Source of the DNA: Hymenopus coronatus
Taxonomy: Eukaryota > Arthropoda > Insecta > Mantodea > Hymenopodidae
Direction: 5' to 3'
NCBI GenBank assembly: GCA_030762935.1
Contig: CM060890.1
Span: forward strand, 67,086,765 to 67,150,764
DNA: 64,000 nt
The position numbers and the translations under genes are program-made. The notes beneath the pieces are model-generated. The model worked only from the letters and a program-made list of their open reading frames with translations, had not been told where the DNA came from and searched no databases. This document shows, piece by piece, positions 45,840-57,404 of the stretch; the first letter of the stretch is position 1, and each line of letters opens with the position of its first letter.

Positions 45840-47165
45840 AACTATAACTACAGAAGAAACATGCCGTTCGCAGTTCCAATGATATGGCGCGAAGAATACA
45901 ATCATATCAATTTCTGCATAATCAAAACAACAAAGTTTTTCATGAAAAAATAAGCAGAAAATCTAATATTCCGATTTGCGTTCAGTCATTAGACCTGTAC
46001 CTCATGGAAAAGACTTACTAATTCCAGTAGTTGCTTCAAATTGTCAAGAATGTTCAGAAACAGAGGTTAAACGAATCAGATAACGCTGCAATGACGTCAA
46101 CATTTAGCGAGTCATATTGCATTACTATGGAAGTAAAAAACCCACATTTTCCTTCACAAAGCGAACTTAATGACTTAGTGCGCAAACTTACAACTGTCAA
46201 AGCAACTGTTGAAGTCTCTGCTTCAAGACTTCAGGAGTGAAATTCCCTGGGAAGGATACGAATGTTACCTTTTTTCCAAATAGGAATCAAAACCTATTAC
46301 CATATTTTAGCAAGACGGTTCACTCTGTTTTTGTTGTGATCTGATTGGCTTGATGTCAAAACTAAACATTTGTGTATAGTATTGAAGATGGGCATTTATT
46401 TATAGATTCTTCCAAAATTAGTATGAAGGCTGTACTACTTCACAATGACAACGAACTGTCATCAGTGCCTGTGGCCCATGCAGATGGTGTGAAAGAAACA
46501 CACGGAAGTATGTTACTGATTCTAGAAGTCATTAAACATAAGGAATATAACTGGCGTATTTGTTGTGATTTGATAGTTACTGGATTTCTCCTAGGATTAC
46601 AGAGTGGATTCACAAAATTCTGTTTTTTCCTGTTCCTGTGGGATAGTCGAGCTATTGAACAACACTACGTAGCCAAGGAGTGCCCAAGAGAGAAGAATTC
46701 GAACCAGGGAAGTAGAATATAAAACACCTGCCATTGGTGAATCCTTTAAATCCTTTAAAATATAAATCTGGCGCTCATGAAAAACTTTGCGAAGGGAGTG
46801 GACAAAACAGCGGAAGGTTCAAATACCTAACAGAACTGTTTCGCAGTATATCTAAGTGCAGCCAGGAAAAAAGGACTTTTCATTGGTCCACAGAATAGAC
46901 AATTGCTTAAGAATTCACAATTTGATGCTAAGCTGAATCTCGCTGGACCTACTGCGTGATTGTCATTCAAAGAAGTGGTGAATGGGTTCTTAGGTGACTA
47001 ACAAGTACAAAATAGTGATATACTTATCAATGATCTTATAAATTATTACAGAAACTTAGAATGTAGATGTCATTGAAAATACATTTTCTACATTCACACT
47101 TAGATCTCTTTCTTTAGAATTTGGGTGCAGTTAGCGATGAGTAAGGGGGACGTTTTCACCAAAAT
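45840..47165 (+). pseudogene. decayed transposon-associated gene of unnamed arthropod family
   Basis: The plus-strand translation across several frames gives ordered segments: SQSELNDLVRKL (near 46160), LFIDSSKISMKAVLLHN (near 46390-46445), ICCDLIVTGFLLGLQSGFTK, WDSRAIEQHYVAKECPREK, LMKNFAKGVDK (near 46780), KGLFIGPQNRQLL, then HFLHSHLDLF and NLGAVSDE near 47090-47142. I recognise this series from many uncharacterised repeated proteins in arthropod genomes, in which WxSR...HY, the IGPQxR-like segment and a final NLGxVSDExGERFHQ-like segment recur. The function is unknown to me. Many stops and shifts are present, so it is dead. Confidence 0.7.
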
Positions 47166-48122
47166 ATACTACAAATACAACGTAAATATCAAGGTAGTGG
47201 GATCCCTCCATAATAAGTGACTTCATATTTTTGGTTTCTTCGGCAGGAAGATCTATCTTCACATAAAAGAAAATCCCATAGAAAAAGCTTCTCAAGTGCT
47301 TCAGGATCCGGACTAAAAAGGTAATATACTAGTAAATTCCACAAATAATGTTTATTTTTTGTATGATAGATGAACATGAATTTCAAATTTCGGATTTTTT
47401 TCTGCAGTCAAATTCTCTAATATAATATAATTAGAGAATTCGTCACTAATGAACCATTTTTTTCAGAACATAGAGATATTATCAGAACATGTGATATCTT
47501 TACAGGATGTTTATACATCCTTTCTGAGTGTGCTATTTTGTTATTTTGTTTGGTGATGCAAATTTAATAAACAGAAAAAAGTCTTAATGAACTTCTCAGA
47601 TTTAAAATAACATTGACATTTTTTTAATTATGTACTACAGAAAACTCAATAATACAATTTCACGTGCTCTCTGTATTACCTGAATTTTATCATATACATT
47701 TTATGCACATAGGTATAGTATTACCTGCACTAATATAGCATTCGTGAGATACGGATTGACGACAGCCATTAATGAGAAAGGGTGTCATAACAAAAGAATT
47801 GAGGGTGAGGGGAAAAAAATCAGATGGCAGCATAGCCAAATCACTATAAATCAGACATTTTCAAGAAGTTGTGTTATTTTCTTAGGCACCATGTATGAGT
47901 TGCATGTAGCAGTGAGAGAGGAAGTTAGATTAACAAAACCTCGTATGAACAGCAATATAAGCTCAGATAAAACAAAGCTTTAGCTAAAACAGCTGTAGCA
48001 GTCTGGTATATTCCAGGTAGTAGCTAGTGGTGTTGGAGGAATCTTGAATCATGTACATATATTACGATTGTAGGTCCAGGGTTCATTTTAAACTTTAGTT
48101 TTATTTAGGTACAAAGGATGTC
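47166..48122. other. AT-rich non-coding DNA
   Basis: No gene recognised. A short palindrome, AATTCTCTAA/TTAGAGAATT, lies at 47411-47440. Confidence 0.5.
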
Positions 48123-48263
48123 CCAGGGTTTAAGTAACCCCAAGTTACCATACACATTTGTCATGCTAATACACAGTATAGTTATATAACATTTCCAGGG
48201 TTTAAGTAACCCCATACCATTTTTCGTGCTATTATACAGTATTAGTTATATAACATTTCAGGT
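48123..48263 (+). repeat. two tandem units of about 70 bp
   Basis: Units 48123-48194 and 48195-48263 both begin CCAGGGTTTAAGTAACCCC and end AGTTATATAACATTTC. The unit core GGGTTTAAGTAACCC is itself nearly palindromic. Confidence 0.8.
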
Positions 48264-49894
48264 AATATCATTAGCTTTGAACGCAAAAAAGCAGAGAGAT
48301 TCTTGAACTTGTGGATGGAATTCCACGAAAACCTTCGTCTTTAACTGCTAAAAACCACCGGATTTAAATATGGTGTTAAACATTGGTCACTCACTCACTC
48401 ACATTCACTCACTCACATGGACGTGTACATGGAGTTTTTAGAAAAGAGTCATTTTGTTTTTGATTAATGGAAATAAAAATGTCTAGTACCTGCGAGTTGA
48501 ATAAAGTACGTTCTGTTCTAAGATAAATGGGACAGGGAAATAGAAATAACCAAAATTGACCAATTGCGCAATTCGAGTAATAACAGAATGTCAAAACCTC
48601 TGCATTTCGTAAAGACAAAGTTTGAAAGTAAAACAAGTTTAAGCATTAAGATCAGAAATCACTTATGCCCATGAAACAGCCAGAGAAGAATGTGGACATT
48701 TAGCCAGAAACCTTGAAACAAGGGCGAAGCTGGTGAAGCCCTTGATATCTTTTGATTACAGTGGCTCTCTCTTCTCCTTTCAAGGATAAGTACCTTTTTG
48801 ATGCTGAGTGAAAGATGGTGGTCAATTAATTACTTAACTAACAACATGGTGTCTGATAATAGGCCTGAAGAACATTATTGAGTAGCTTTGCTGCACCGAG
48901 GCTTCCTGTCTTCAGCGATTTGCTTTCGTCGCATCTCAGATATTCGTTTCTAATTCAAAGTTTTTCTTACCTGAAGTTCAAACTTGTATTCATGTCTTGT
49001 GGATTCATGTAAATTATCTCAGCATATAGCGTACCTGTTTTCTTTCTAGTTAAATTGCACCTTTCTCAGAAAATCAGCTGTTTGAACTCTTCTGTCACAG
49101 CAAATGGCGACTTAGAAGTGCAACTTGAACAAAATGAAACTCATAAGGGTATTCCTTTTTGATTTGCTTAATAATTAAGTACAGAAGTAAGCTTAAAATC
49201 GAACCCGATATAATATTCAAATTAATGAATTGTGATATCGGAAATATCGGCGTATTAAATTAGTTACTTTATAAAGAAATAATACATAATAAGAGGAAAC
49301 ATCGTGAAATACAATTTATTAAATCAGACAATAATGTAAAAATGAAAAAGTTATAATTATTTTTTAGTAATCATTGATGAGGCATAATGTTAAAATAGCA
49401 CAAGTTAGAATCCAACCTTGGAGAAAGCAATTAGCTCGAAGTCAGTAGAGAAGAAAATTAAGTTGGAGGAAATCAGAAAGCAAGAATTCCATTCAGCAAA
49501 ACGTTCAATTACTGGGGAGTAAATACATTCTAAAAATCTAAGGGTCACGTTTTGAAAGCACACGTAAACCTTTTCTGAGAATTAGTAAACGAAAATTATT
49601 CTTAGGGCAGTGCATTTGTGGAATTTGAAAAATTCACAGTTTGAAAAATGTCTGATTAATATTTATACCAGTTACTATACACAATAATAGCGCTAGTTCT
49701 GCCACATGTCAAAATTATAGCTCCCAGTTTTATTTAAATAATAATAATTTTTATTATCTAATTTTATTGTTCTAACAAAAATGAGGCAATGATGCATTTT
49801 AATAATCTATTCGCATTAAAATTCAAGTTTTGCAGTAAATGAGTTCACAAGTAGATCTGTTATATCATATTTTATATTAATTCTAATTATAGTA
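48264..49894. other. AT-rich non-coding DNA
   Basis: A small CACT/CATT repeat lies near 48385-48416. No gene recognised. Confidence 0.5.
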
Positions 49895-51500
49895 AAAGAA
49901 CCTGATGTGCTCCATTCTCATGACTTTCTCAACATCTCTGAAACAAATTATTGTTAAAAAGCTTATGCTTCTATTTACTTCATGCTAATTGAGAAAAGCA
50001 GATGCTTCCTTGTAAGTAGGAGCGAAATAAGGGACATAGGTTAAGATGAAAGTCAAAAGCTGGTTGCTATGTGACTGAAGTTGCTTTGTTGGTATGGTCA
50101 GGAGTTGACAAATTCCTGTATGAGAAAAGTATACGTTTTTAAAAGCTGAAACCAATAACAAGGAATAGCTAAAAAAAAACGATCAACTCCACGAAAAAAA
50201 ATCTGATGTGTTCCATTCACATGACTTTCTCTATAGCTCTGCAACAAATTGTTGTTACAAAGCTTAAGATTCTATTTACTTCATACTAATTGAGAAAAAT
50301 TTAGCAGAAATAGTCTTATTACTTGCTTCCTTGTAAGTAGAAGCGAAATGAGGGAGTACCATAGGTTAAAGTGATAGTCAAAAGCTGGTTGCTATGTGAC
50401 TGAGGCTCCTTTGTTTGTATGGACAGGAGTTGACAAATTCTTGTGAGAGAAAAGCATAAGCTTTTTAAAGGTGAAATCAAAAGCAAGGGATAACTCAAAA
50501 AACGACCAACTTCACGAGAAAAATGTATATAGCATAAATTTTGTGTTTTAACGTGCTCTACATCTTTTGTGTGGTAAGTTTTTCTCTCTCTCTTACGGTT
50601 TAGCAGCTATGCAAAATTCCGTAAAATTTATCCAGAATAAAGTAGTCTTCAGAGGATATTTCCAGAAATTTCAAGATATACATTTTGTCAGGTAAATATC
50701 GTTAATATACACATTTTAATAAAAATCGTTAGAGCCATTTTTTAGAAAATCAAAATTTTCGAAAAAAGTTCCATGTAAAGGGTAGTTTCGGGTGGGGGGA
50801 TTTTTCTCAAAAGCTTCATGTCTCATCCCTGGAAGATACTAAATTTAAATACCAAGTTTGGTACTTTACCAACTTTTCGCTTTTGAGTTATCGTGTTCAC
50901 AGACACACGGACACACACACGTACCTTTCTCCGAAAATGTTTTTTTTTTGATACAGGAGACCCTAAAACATATATTTTCGGTGAAATCTTGGTATCGAAT
51001 TTTTGAGTGGAGTGCAATATCTTCTCTATAAACTATGTACACAGTGCGTATAGAGAAAGTAAGAATATATATAAATAAATTGTGTGTTTCTCGTGCTCTA
51101 CGTGTTTTGTGTAGTAATTTTTTTCCATCTCTTATGATTTAGCAGTTATGCAAAATTCCGTAATATTCATCCAGAATAAAGTAGTCTTCAGAGGCTAATC
51201 CCAGAAAATTAATGATATACATTTTATTTGTCAGGTAAATATATCTTTGATAAATAATATTTTAATCAAATCCTTAGAGCCATTTCTGAGAAAATTAAAC
51301 ATTTCGAAAAAAGTTCCATATAAAGGGTAGTTGGGGGTGTGGGAATTTTGTTGAAAATCTTCGTGTCGCATCCTTGGAAGACCCAAAACAGGGGGACCCA
51401 AAACATACATTTCCGGTGAAATCTCGGTATCGAATTTTTGGGTAGACTGCAATACTTTATCTGTACACTATGTACATAGTACGTGTAAAGAAAGCAAAAA
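49895..51500 (+). mobile_element. family A element, outer copy split by an inner copy
   Basis: The left piece, 49895-50201, runs from CCTGATGTGCTCC to AACTCCACGAAAAAAAA. The right piece, 51066-51500, resumes with TATATATAAATAAATTGTGTG, the sequence that follows this point in uninterrupted copies. The right piece has an internal deletion at GGAAGACCCAAAACAGGGGG, removing the microsatellite. Confidence 0.8.
50202..51065 (+). mobile_element. family A element, inner full-length copy
   Basis: It starts TCTGATGTGTTCC and ends GTATAGAGAAAGTAAGAA. All family blocks are present, with a short AC tract near 50905. Its two junctions with the surrounding older copy can be read to the base (see findings). 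A 64-codon minus-strand frame inside is not a gene. Confidence 0.9.
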
Positions 51501-51530
51501 ATTATTATTATTATTATTATTATTATTATC
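51501..51530. repeat. ATT microsatellite
   Basis: About nine ATT units directly after the family A right end. Confidence 0.9.
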
Positions 51531-51754
51531 CGTCATATCCCAAATCTTGATTTTTAAAATTGTAATAAATTATTTCTTAAATTTGGAACATTTTTTTTTT
51601 AAAAATAATAACTTCAGAGGTAGTAGACAACATTTGAAACAATTTAGTAAAATAGTGCAGCATTCTGAGTATGACAAAATGTGGAAAAAGATTTGTTGAG
51701 AATACAACATTTAAAGTTGGGCGTGCCTATTAATAAGTATGCTCGGCCACACCG

Positions 51755-51960
51755 TGACCAAGTCACCTCTCACTCAGGTGACGCTGGGGCAGAATTTCTC
51801 CGGGTTCTCCGATATCCCCCGCCATCGCATTCCACCGGTGCTCTATCTTCATTCCAGCATAATCAGTGCCATCGACTGCGATGCCATAATAGTAAAAGTG
51901 GGCGTTAAACTGTACATACGCCTAGCCGTATGTAGCTTCAGTTAATTGTTAGTTACAGTC
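51755..51960 (+). repeat. probable SINE body/tail
   Basis: A GC-rich block with TTCTCCGGGTTCTCCGATATC, a CATCGACTGCGATGCC motif and AAAGTGGGCGTTAAAC. These strings resemble the body and end of tRNA-derived SINEs. No clear A/B boxes, so it is probably 5'-truncated. Confidence 0.45.
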
Positions 51961-52103
51961 CGCCAAGTAGGAAAAAAAACAACAACAAAAAAAAACAAAA
52001 AAAAACAACGATATATACTAATTCATTTTAGTTAATTATGAAAAAAGTTTGGCTAAGTTTCACAAATGCCTTAAGATTGACCAAAGAGAATGAAAAGATT
52101 GTG

Positions 52104-52123
52104 TGCGTGTGCATGTGCATGTG

Positions 52124-52172
<49 letters not shown>
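52104..52172. repeat. compound GT/GCAT and GA microsatellite
   Basis: GTGCATGTGCATGT units pass into GT and then a ~34-bp GA tract. Confidence 0.9.
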
Positions 52173-52181
<9 letters not shown>

Positions 52182-52374
52182 TGGTAATGTGAAAGTAAAC
52201 TTGTCAACGTAAATATAGGTTCTATGGTGGGATAATCAGTAGTACTCAAACTTAAAAGTAGAAATTGCATAAGAGACGGAAGAGGAATCTGATTTTAAAA
52301 GTACATAGAGATGGACGGGTGTCAACGTCACAGAGAGAAATTAGTAATGCTTTATTTGTCACTATTCTATTTGT

Positions 52375-54636
52375 TCAGTGAGCCAAATAGGGAAGAGATT
52401 TCATTAGATAACTTGAATCTAAAATCTCTGTCTAGAGCAACTTTGGAAGAGAAGATTGCTTTTGGAGCAGCTTATTTCAATGACTGAATTGCTTGAAGCA
52501 TTGATACAAGGAAAAACGCCAAAAACACCAGGATGTGATGGCATTCCGCATGAATTCTACATTTTTTTTTAATGTTATTGGGGATGACTTAGTTAACATT
52601 TTCAATTGTATATTATAAAATAAACAGCTGACTGCGTCACAAAGGAAGGGTGTTATTGTGCTGATAAGTAAGCAACACAAATTACAAATTACAGACCCAT
52701 TTCATTGTTAAATTATGATTATAAATTATTAGCGAGGACATTAGCTAACCGAATAAGACCTTTGCTAACTAGATTAATTCATCCAGCACAAGCATGCGGC
52801 CCTTCGGGGGTCGCTCTATATATGACCTTACCTGTTCTTTACGTGATGCTGTGGCATACTGTGGCTATATGTAGTGGGAAACAAGCAGCTATCGCTTCTC
52901 TAGATTTCAAGAATGCCTTTGACACATATCATCGATACCTGTTTCAGGTTTTTAAGTGGAATGGATTTAGTGATCATTTTATTTCTTTTATTGAATGTTT
53001 GTATAGTAGTATCATTCCAACCTTACAGATTAATAGGTTCCCAACTAAAGATATAAAAGTTAAACGTTCTACTCGTCAAGGTTGTCCAGCATTGATAGTT
53101 CTATTTTCTTTAGCCATTAATCCTTTAATATATCAACTATATGATAAGATACATGGTATACATTTGTGACCATATAAATTTTCAGTTTCAGCTTGTGCAG
53201 ATGATGTTAGTGTTATTCTACCCACTGATTCAGATGTTACTTATATGACTATTATTGAAAAATTTGGACAAGTATCTGGATTAAAAGTTAATGAGGATAA
53301 ATCTTGCATATTGCCAATAGGTTCTTGGTGAGTACCAGCTGAAATACAGTCTCTGAAGACTGTGAAAAAGCTTAAAATATTGGGAATAACATACTGCATA
53401 TGCAAATAAGATGCAGTAAATTGGGCTCCTATAGTACAACAAATAAAATCCAGCTGCAAATACATTGGTATTTACGTTATTTACTTGGTATTTAAGTTTA
53501 GTAACTTCCAGGGATGCGACACGAAGATTTTGAGAAAAATCCCCCCACCCCCAACTACCCTTTACATGGAACTTTTTTCGAAAATTTTGATTTTCTCAAA
53601 AATGGCTCTAACGATTTTGATTAACATTTCGGATATTAAACATATTTACGTGACAAATGAAATGTATATCTTGAATTTTCTGGGAATAGCCTCTGAAGAG
53701 TAGTTTATTCTGGATGAATTTTACTAACTTTTGAATAACTGCTAAACCGTAAGAGATGGACAAAAACTTACTACACAAAAATGTAGAGCACATTAAAACA
53801 CACAATTTATGTTATATACATTTTTTTCGTGGAGTTCGTCGTTTTTGTGACATTCCTTATTTTTGGTTTCTGCTATGAAAACGTATACTTTTCTCATACT
53901 GGAACTTGTCAACTCCTATCCATATAAACAAAGGAACTTCATTGACATAGCAACCAGCTTATGACTATCACTTTAACCTACGGTTGTCCCTTATTTCGCT
54001 TCTACTTACAAGGATGCGAGTAATAAGACTATTTCTGCTATTTTTTTCTGATTAGCATAAAGTAAATAGAAATATAAGCTTTATAAGAATTATTTGTTGC
54101 AGGGATATGGAGAAAGTCATGTGAATGGTACACATCAGATTTTTCGTATTTATTTCACTATATCTCCTTGAAAAATCTTCCAGCTAGAATCAGATCCTTA
54201 TGGTTTCAAGTTGTACATGATATCATACCCACTCGTAGTAGATTACATCAAATTCATCTCGTTGATTCTAGTAAGTGCCCGAAATGTAACGGAGAAGACG
54301 CAGTAAAACATAGGTTGTATACATGTTATGTTGTACAGGAAATTAAGATTCACTTTATGGATTCCTTGAAGAAACTACGGTTAAATCATTTTAAATGGTG
54401 TACTCCAAATACTCTTATTCGACCACATTTTTGTTTTCACTCAGACTTCAAGACATAAGTTAATATTGTGGTTAATAGCAAATACAATGTATTATATGTT
54501 GCAACATTATGAATATGTGAACTTAATGGAATATGTAATTTATATGAAAACAGAGCAACTTACTCTGCAAAATTTTACAAGATGTGTAAAAACGTTTTTG
54601 ATTAATTTTATTTCATTAACTGAAAATAGAATATAA
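52375..54636 (+). pseudogene. Tx1/L1-type LINE ORF2 remnant (RT and C terminus), split by family A
   Basis: RT signatures in order: PGCDGIPHEFY (about 52530), SLLNYDYKLLARTLANRIRP (52700-52765, one stop before it), ASLDFKNAFDT with the motif A Asp, a TRQGCP motif, and ACADDVSV with the catalytic Asp pair (about 53190-53215). The longest frame (52705-53169) is 154 codons. After the family A insertion (53480-54144) the C-terminal region continues: HDIIPTRSRLHQIHLV, then KCPKCNGEDAVKHRLYTC (a CCHC motif), and in another frame a segment ending near 54636. Several hundred codons between the thumb and this C terminus are missing. The LLNxDYKxLAxxLAxR motif points to Tx1/L1 rather than the I-type LINE at 14 kb. 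Confidence 0.8.
53480..54144 (-). mobile_element. family A element, 3'-truncated, inside LINE remnant
   Basis: Minus-strand copy from the left end (complement at about 54135-54144) to the ACTTGGTATTTAAGTTTAG block. The microsatellite and hairpin end are missing. High similarity to 31247-32147. Confidence 0.85.
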
Positions 54637-54907
54637 TATGTGTATGTAACTAGTTAAATGTTTGATACCAAAGTGTTTATAATTTATCATTGTAAGGTAT
54701 AACAAAATATAACATTTAAATAAGGGCTAATATTTAGTTACATTCTGCCACCTCTTGCACTCAAGTTACACTGTCTGGCGCTACAAGTCATTCTGTAGTT
54801 TTTACTAAAAGTGGCATTGCAACCGTCAGCGCAGCGCAGTGATTGGTAATCACGATTACAAAGTACATAGTAACTTTATTACGGAAACAACGCTAAGTTC
54901 ACAACAC
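54637..54907. other. non-coding DNA after LINE remnant
   Basis: Possibly LINE 3' UTR at its start. A GC-richer patch (ACTGTCTGGCGCTACAAG, GTCAGCGCAGCGCAGTG) lies at 54770-54845. No gene. Confidence 0.4.
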
Positions 54908-55180
54908 GTTGGAGGCTAGTAGATTCAATACTATTCAGTTATAATTCCTCGAGTTTAGATTAGGAATAGTTGACTATTCATCTTAAGAGAATTGGTAACA
55001 CGTTCCAAAGACATGAGTTATTAGCCTCCAATAAATATTCTCTCGTTGGAAGCTAGTAGATTCAATATGATGCAGTTGTAATTCCTTGGGCTTAGATTCA
55101 GGAACAGTTGATTATTCATCTTAAAACAAGTGGGAACTCATTCCAAAGACATGAGTTATTAGCCTTCATTAAATATTCTC
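54908..55180 (+). repeat. tandem duplication of a 137-bp unit
   Basis: Units 54908-55044 and 55045-55180 both start GTTGGA(G/A)GCTAGTAGATTCAAT and end TTAAATATTCTC-like sequence. Identity is high but not perfect, so the duplication is not very recent. The unit has no coding potential. Confidence 0.85.
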
Positions 55181-55389
55181 AGCAAATTAAACTGGTGTTG
55201 CCATTTTCGGCCCACACATACCCTGAGAAAGATCTCACAATCTACCACAGGAGCAGCTAGCTGGCAGTAGAAACTAGGCCAATTAAAACGAAATCTCGAG
55301 AATATATTTTTGTTTTGTTTTTGGCTAAGCAGACACGGCCTTCAGCCTGAAGCAGCCGTGCTAGTACTCCAACAAACAATAAATGAACA

Positions 55390-55640
55390 GATGGCTGGCC
55401 CAAGCGGATTCGCCCGTGGCGCGCAATCGGGAGGCCGTGGGTTTTTTGATCCCCGCGGCCAGCCTACCTGACCGTTAGATTTTTCGGGGTTTCGGCGGAT
55501 CACCAGGCGAATGCTGAGTAGGTCAATTGCATACCCCGCATTTTGCAATGTCCTAGTTACTTCTTTCAGGGTTGAAGGACCAGGCTTAGGTGGTCAGTGG
55601 GTTGCGGCTGGATAGTGATTTACGCATTGTAAAAAAAAAA
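55390..55640 (+). repeat. tRNA-derived SINE, family S4
   Basis: The head GGCTGGCCCAAGCGG ... GATCCCCGCGGCCAGCC retains a pairing acceptor-like stem (GGCTGGC with GCCAGCC). The T-arm loop is degraded to a T run. The body continues to an A run at about 55631-55644. Confidence 0.65.
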
Positions 55641-55644
55641 AAAA

Positions 55645-55980
55645 ATCCTGGCGTCGTCGTCGGGAACACTCAGTCAGGACCCGTCTTCCGGTTTCAGGGC
55701 TCCTTGCGGTGCCTCGCCGTGAAGGTCAGTGGCCCATGAGTTGGACCTAGGGCGGTATCTAAGCGTCCCAACTGTAACCAACAGGGACTCCATCCATGCT
55801 TGCGCTTATAGCCATCCCATGTGGTCGCCCTTAGAGCCTCTCCTCTCATCCCTCCCTGCCTGTGGTCACGTAAGTAGCAAAGGGTCACAAGGGCCGACAT
55901 CCGGTCTCTGCTAAAGAATCTCGTCTATGACTAGTCCTAATCCAAATCCTAACAAACAAACAATATATTTCATAAGTATC
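55645..55980. repeat. GC-rich block, probable repeat
   Basis: A sharply delimited GC-rich segment between an A run and an AACAAACAAACAA-type tail. A 68-codon minus-strand frame has no recognised domain. It looks like a retroposed sequence, but no second copy is in the window. Confidence 0.4.
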
Positions 55981-56053
55981 ACTTTGCTTCCCTCAGAGGT
56001 TAACTTGGTGCTACAACATTTAAATTTGCTATAAAAGGATACTTCTCATAAAA

Positions 56054-56908
56054 AATCTGATGTGTTCCATTCACATGACTTTCTCCTTATCCCTGCAACA
56101 AATAATTCTTACAAAGCTTATACTTCCATTTACTTTATGCTAATCAGAAAAACATTAGCAGAAATAGTCTTATTACTCGCTTCCTTGTAAGTAGAAGCGA
56201 AATAAAGGACAAACGTAGGTTAAAGTGATAGTTAAAAGCTGGTTGCTATGTCAATGAAGTTCCTTTGTTTATATGGATAGGAGTTGACAAGTTCCAGTAT
56301 GAGAAAAGTATACGTTTTTCATAGCAGAAACCAAAAATAAGGAATGTCACAACAACGAGGAACTCCACGAAAAAAATGTATATAACATAAATTGTGTGGT
56401 TTAATATACTCTACATTTTTTGTGTAGTAAGTTTTTGTCCATCTCTTACGGTTTAGCAGTCATTCAAAATTTAGTAAAATTCATCCAGAATAAACTACTC
56501 TTCAGAGGCTATTCCCAGAAAATTCAAGATATACAGTTCATTTGTCAGGTAAATATGTTTAATATCCGAAATTTTAATCAAAATCGTTATAGCCATTTTT
56601 GAGAAAATCAAAATTTTCGAAAAAGATTCCATGTAAAGGGTAGTTGGGGGTGGGGGGATTTTTCTGAAAATCTTCTACTAAACTTAAATACCAAGTTTGG
56701 TATTTTACCGGATTTTCGTTTTTGAGTTATCGTGTTCCCGGACACACGGACACACACACACACACACAGGACCTTTTTGTGAAAATGCTTTTTTTGGATA
56801 TTGGGGGCCATAAAACATATATTTCCGGTGAAATCTCGGTATCGAATTTTTGGTGGAGTGCAATACTTTCTCTATACACTATGTACATAGTGCGTATGGA
56901 GTAAGTAA
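56054..56908 (+). mobile_element. family A element, near full length
   Basis: Starts AAAAAATCTGATGTGTTCC and ends in the hairpin (about 56872-56902) and GTAAAAATG. AC tract at about 56753-56768. A short deletion removes the GTCGCATCCCTGGAAG block (about 56680). Confidence 0.9.
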
Positions 56909-57404
56909 AAATGTATTCCTAAATTTTGTACCAAATATCTTATTACCTTGATAAGGTAATACATTTTGTAATGCGCATGATCTAAAGCTTGTTTTCTTAA
57001 ACTGCTTAAACTATTATTTAAGCTGGATTAAGAAGTTTCAGTCAAATGCGTAATACGTAGTGTTAGGATTACTTAAGACTAAAGACATGTGAAATAAACA
57101 TTACGTAAGTTCCTCCATATACACCACAGAGATAAAGAGAAAACCAACGCACCAATACTTTCTAAGCCGAAAACTCTTTGAGAGTTTTAGTGCTGAGGCG
57201 ATTTAGGCAAATAAGCAAGCGGATAGGACGGGAATACCACATGGGCGGACTTCCGGTTGAGAATCTTCCCGTTATGGGAGAAATATTGTAGTAAACAGTT
57301 CTCCACCGCCATCTTCGCTGAAAAGCTCTGATTCTCGAGCGGAAATGGTTGGCACAACTACGGATGTGCGTTGCAGTATAAGCAGGAGAGTGATATTTTG
57401 ATAA
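56909..57404. other. non-coding DNA
   Basis: An ATTACCTT/AAGGTAAT palindrome lies near 56943-56961. An 87-codon minus-strand frame (57162-57425) has no known motif. Confidence 0.4.
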
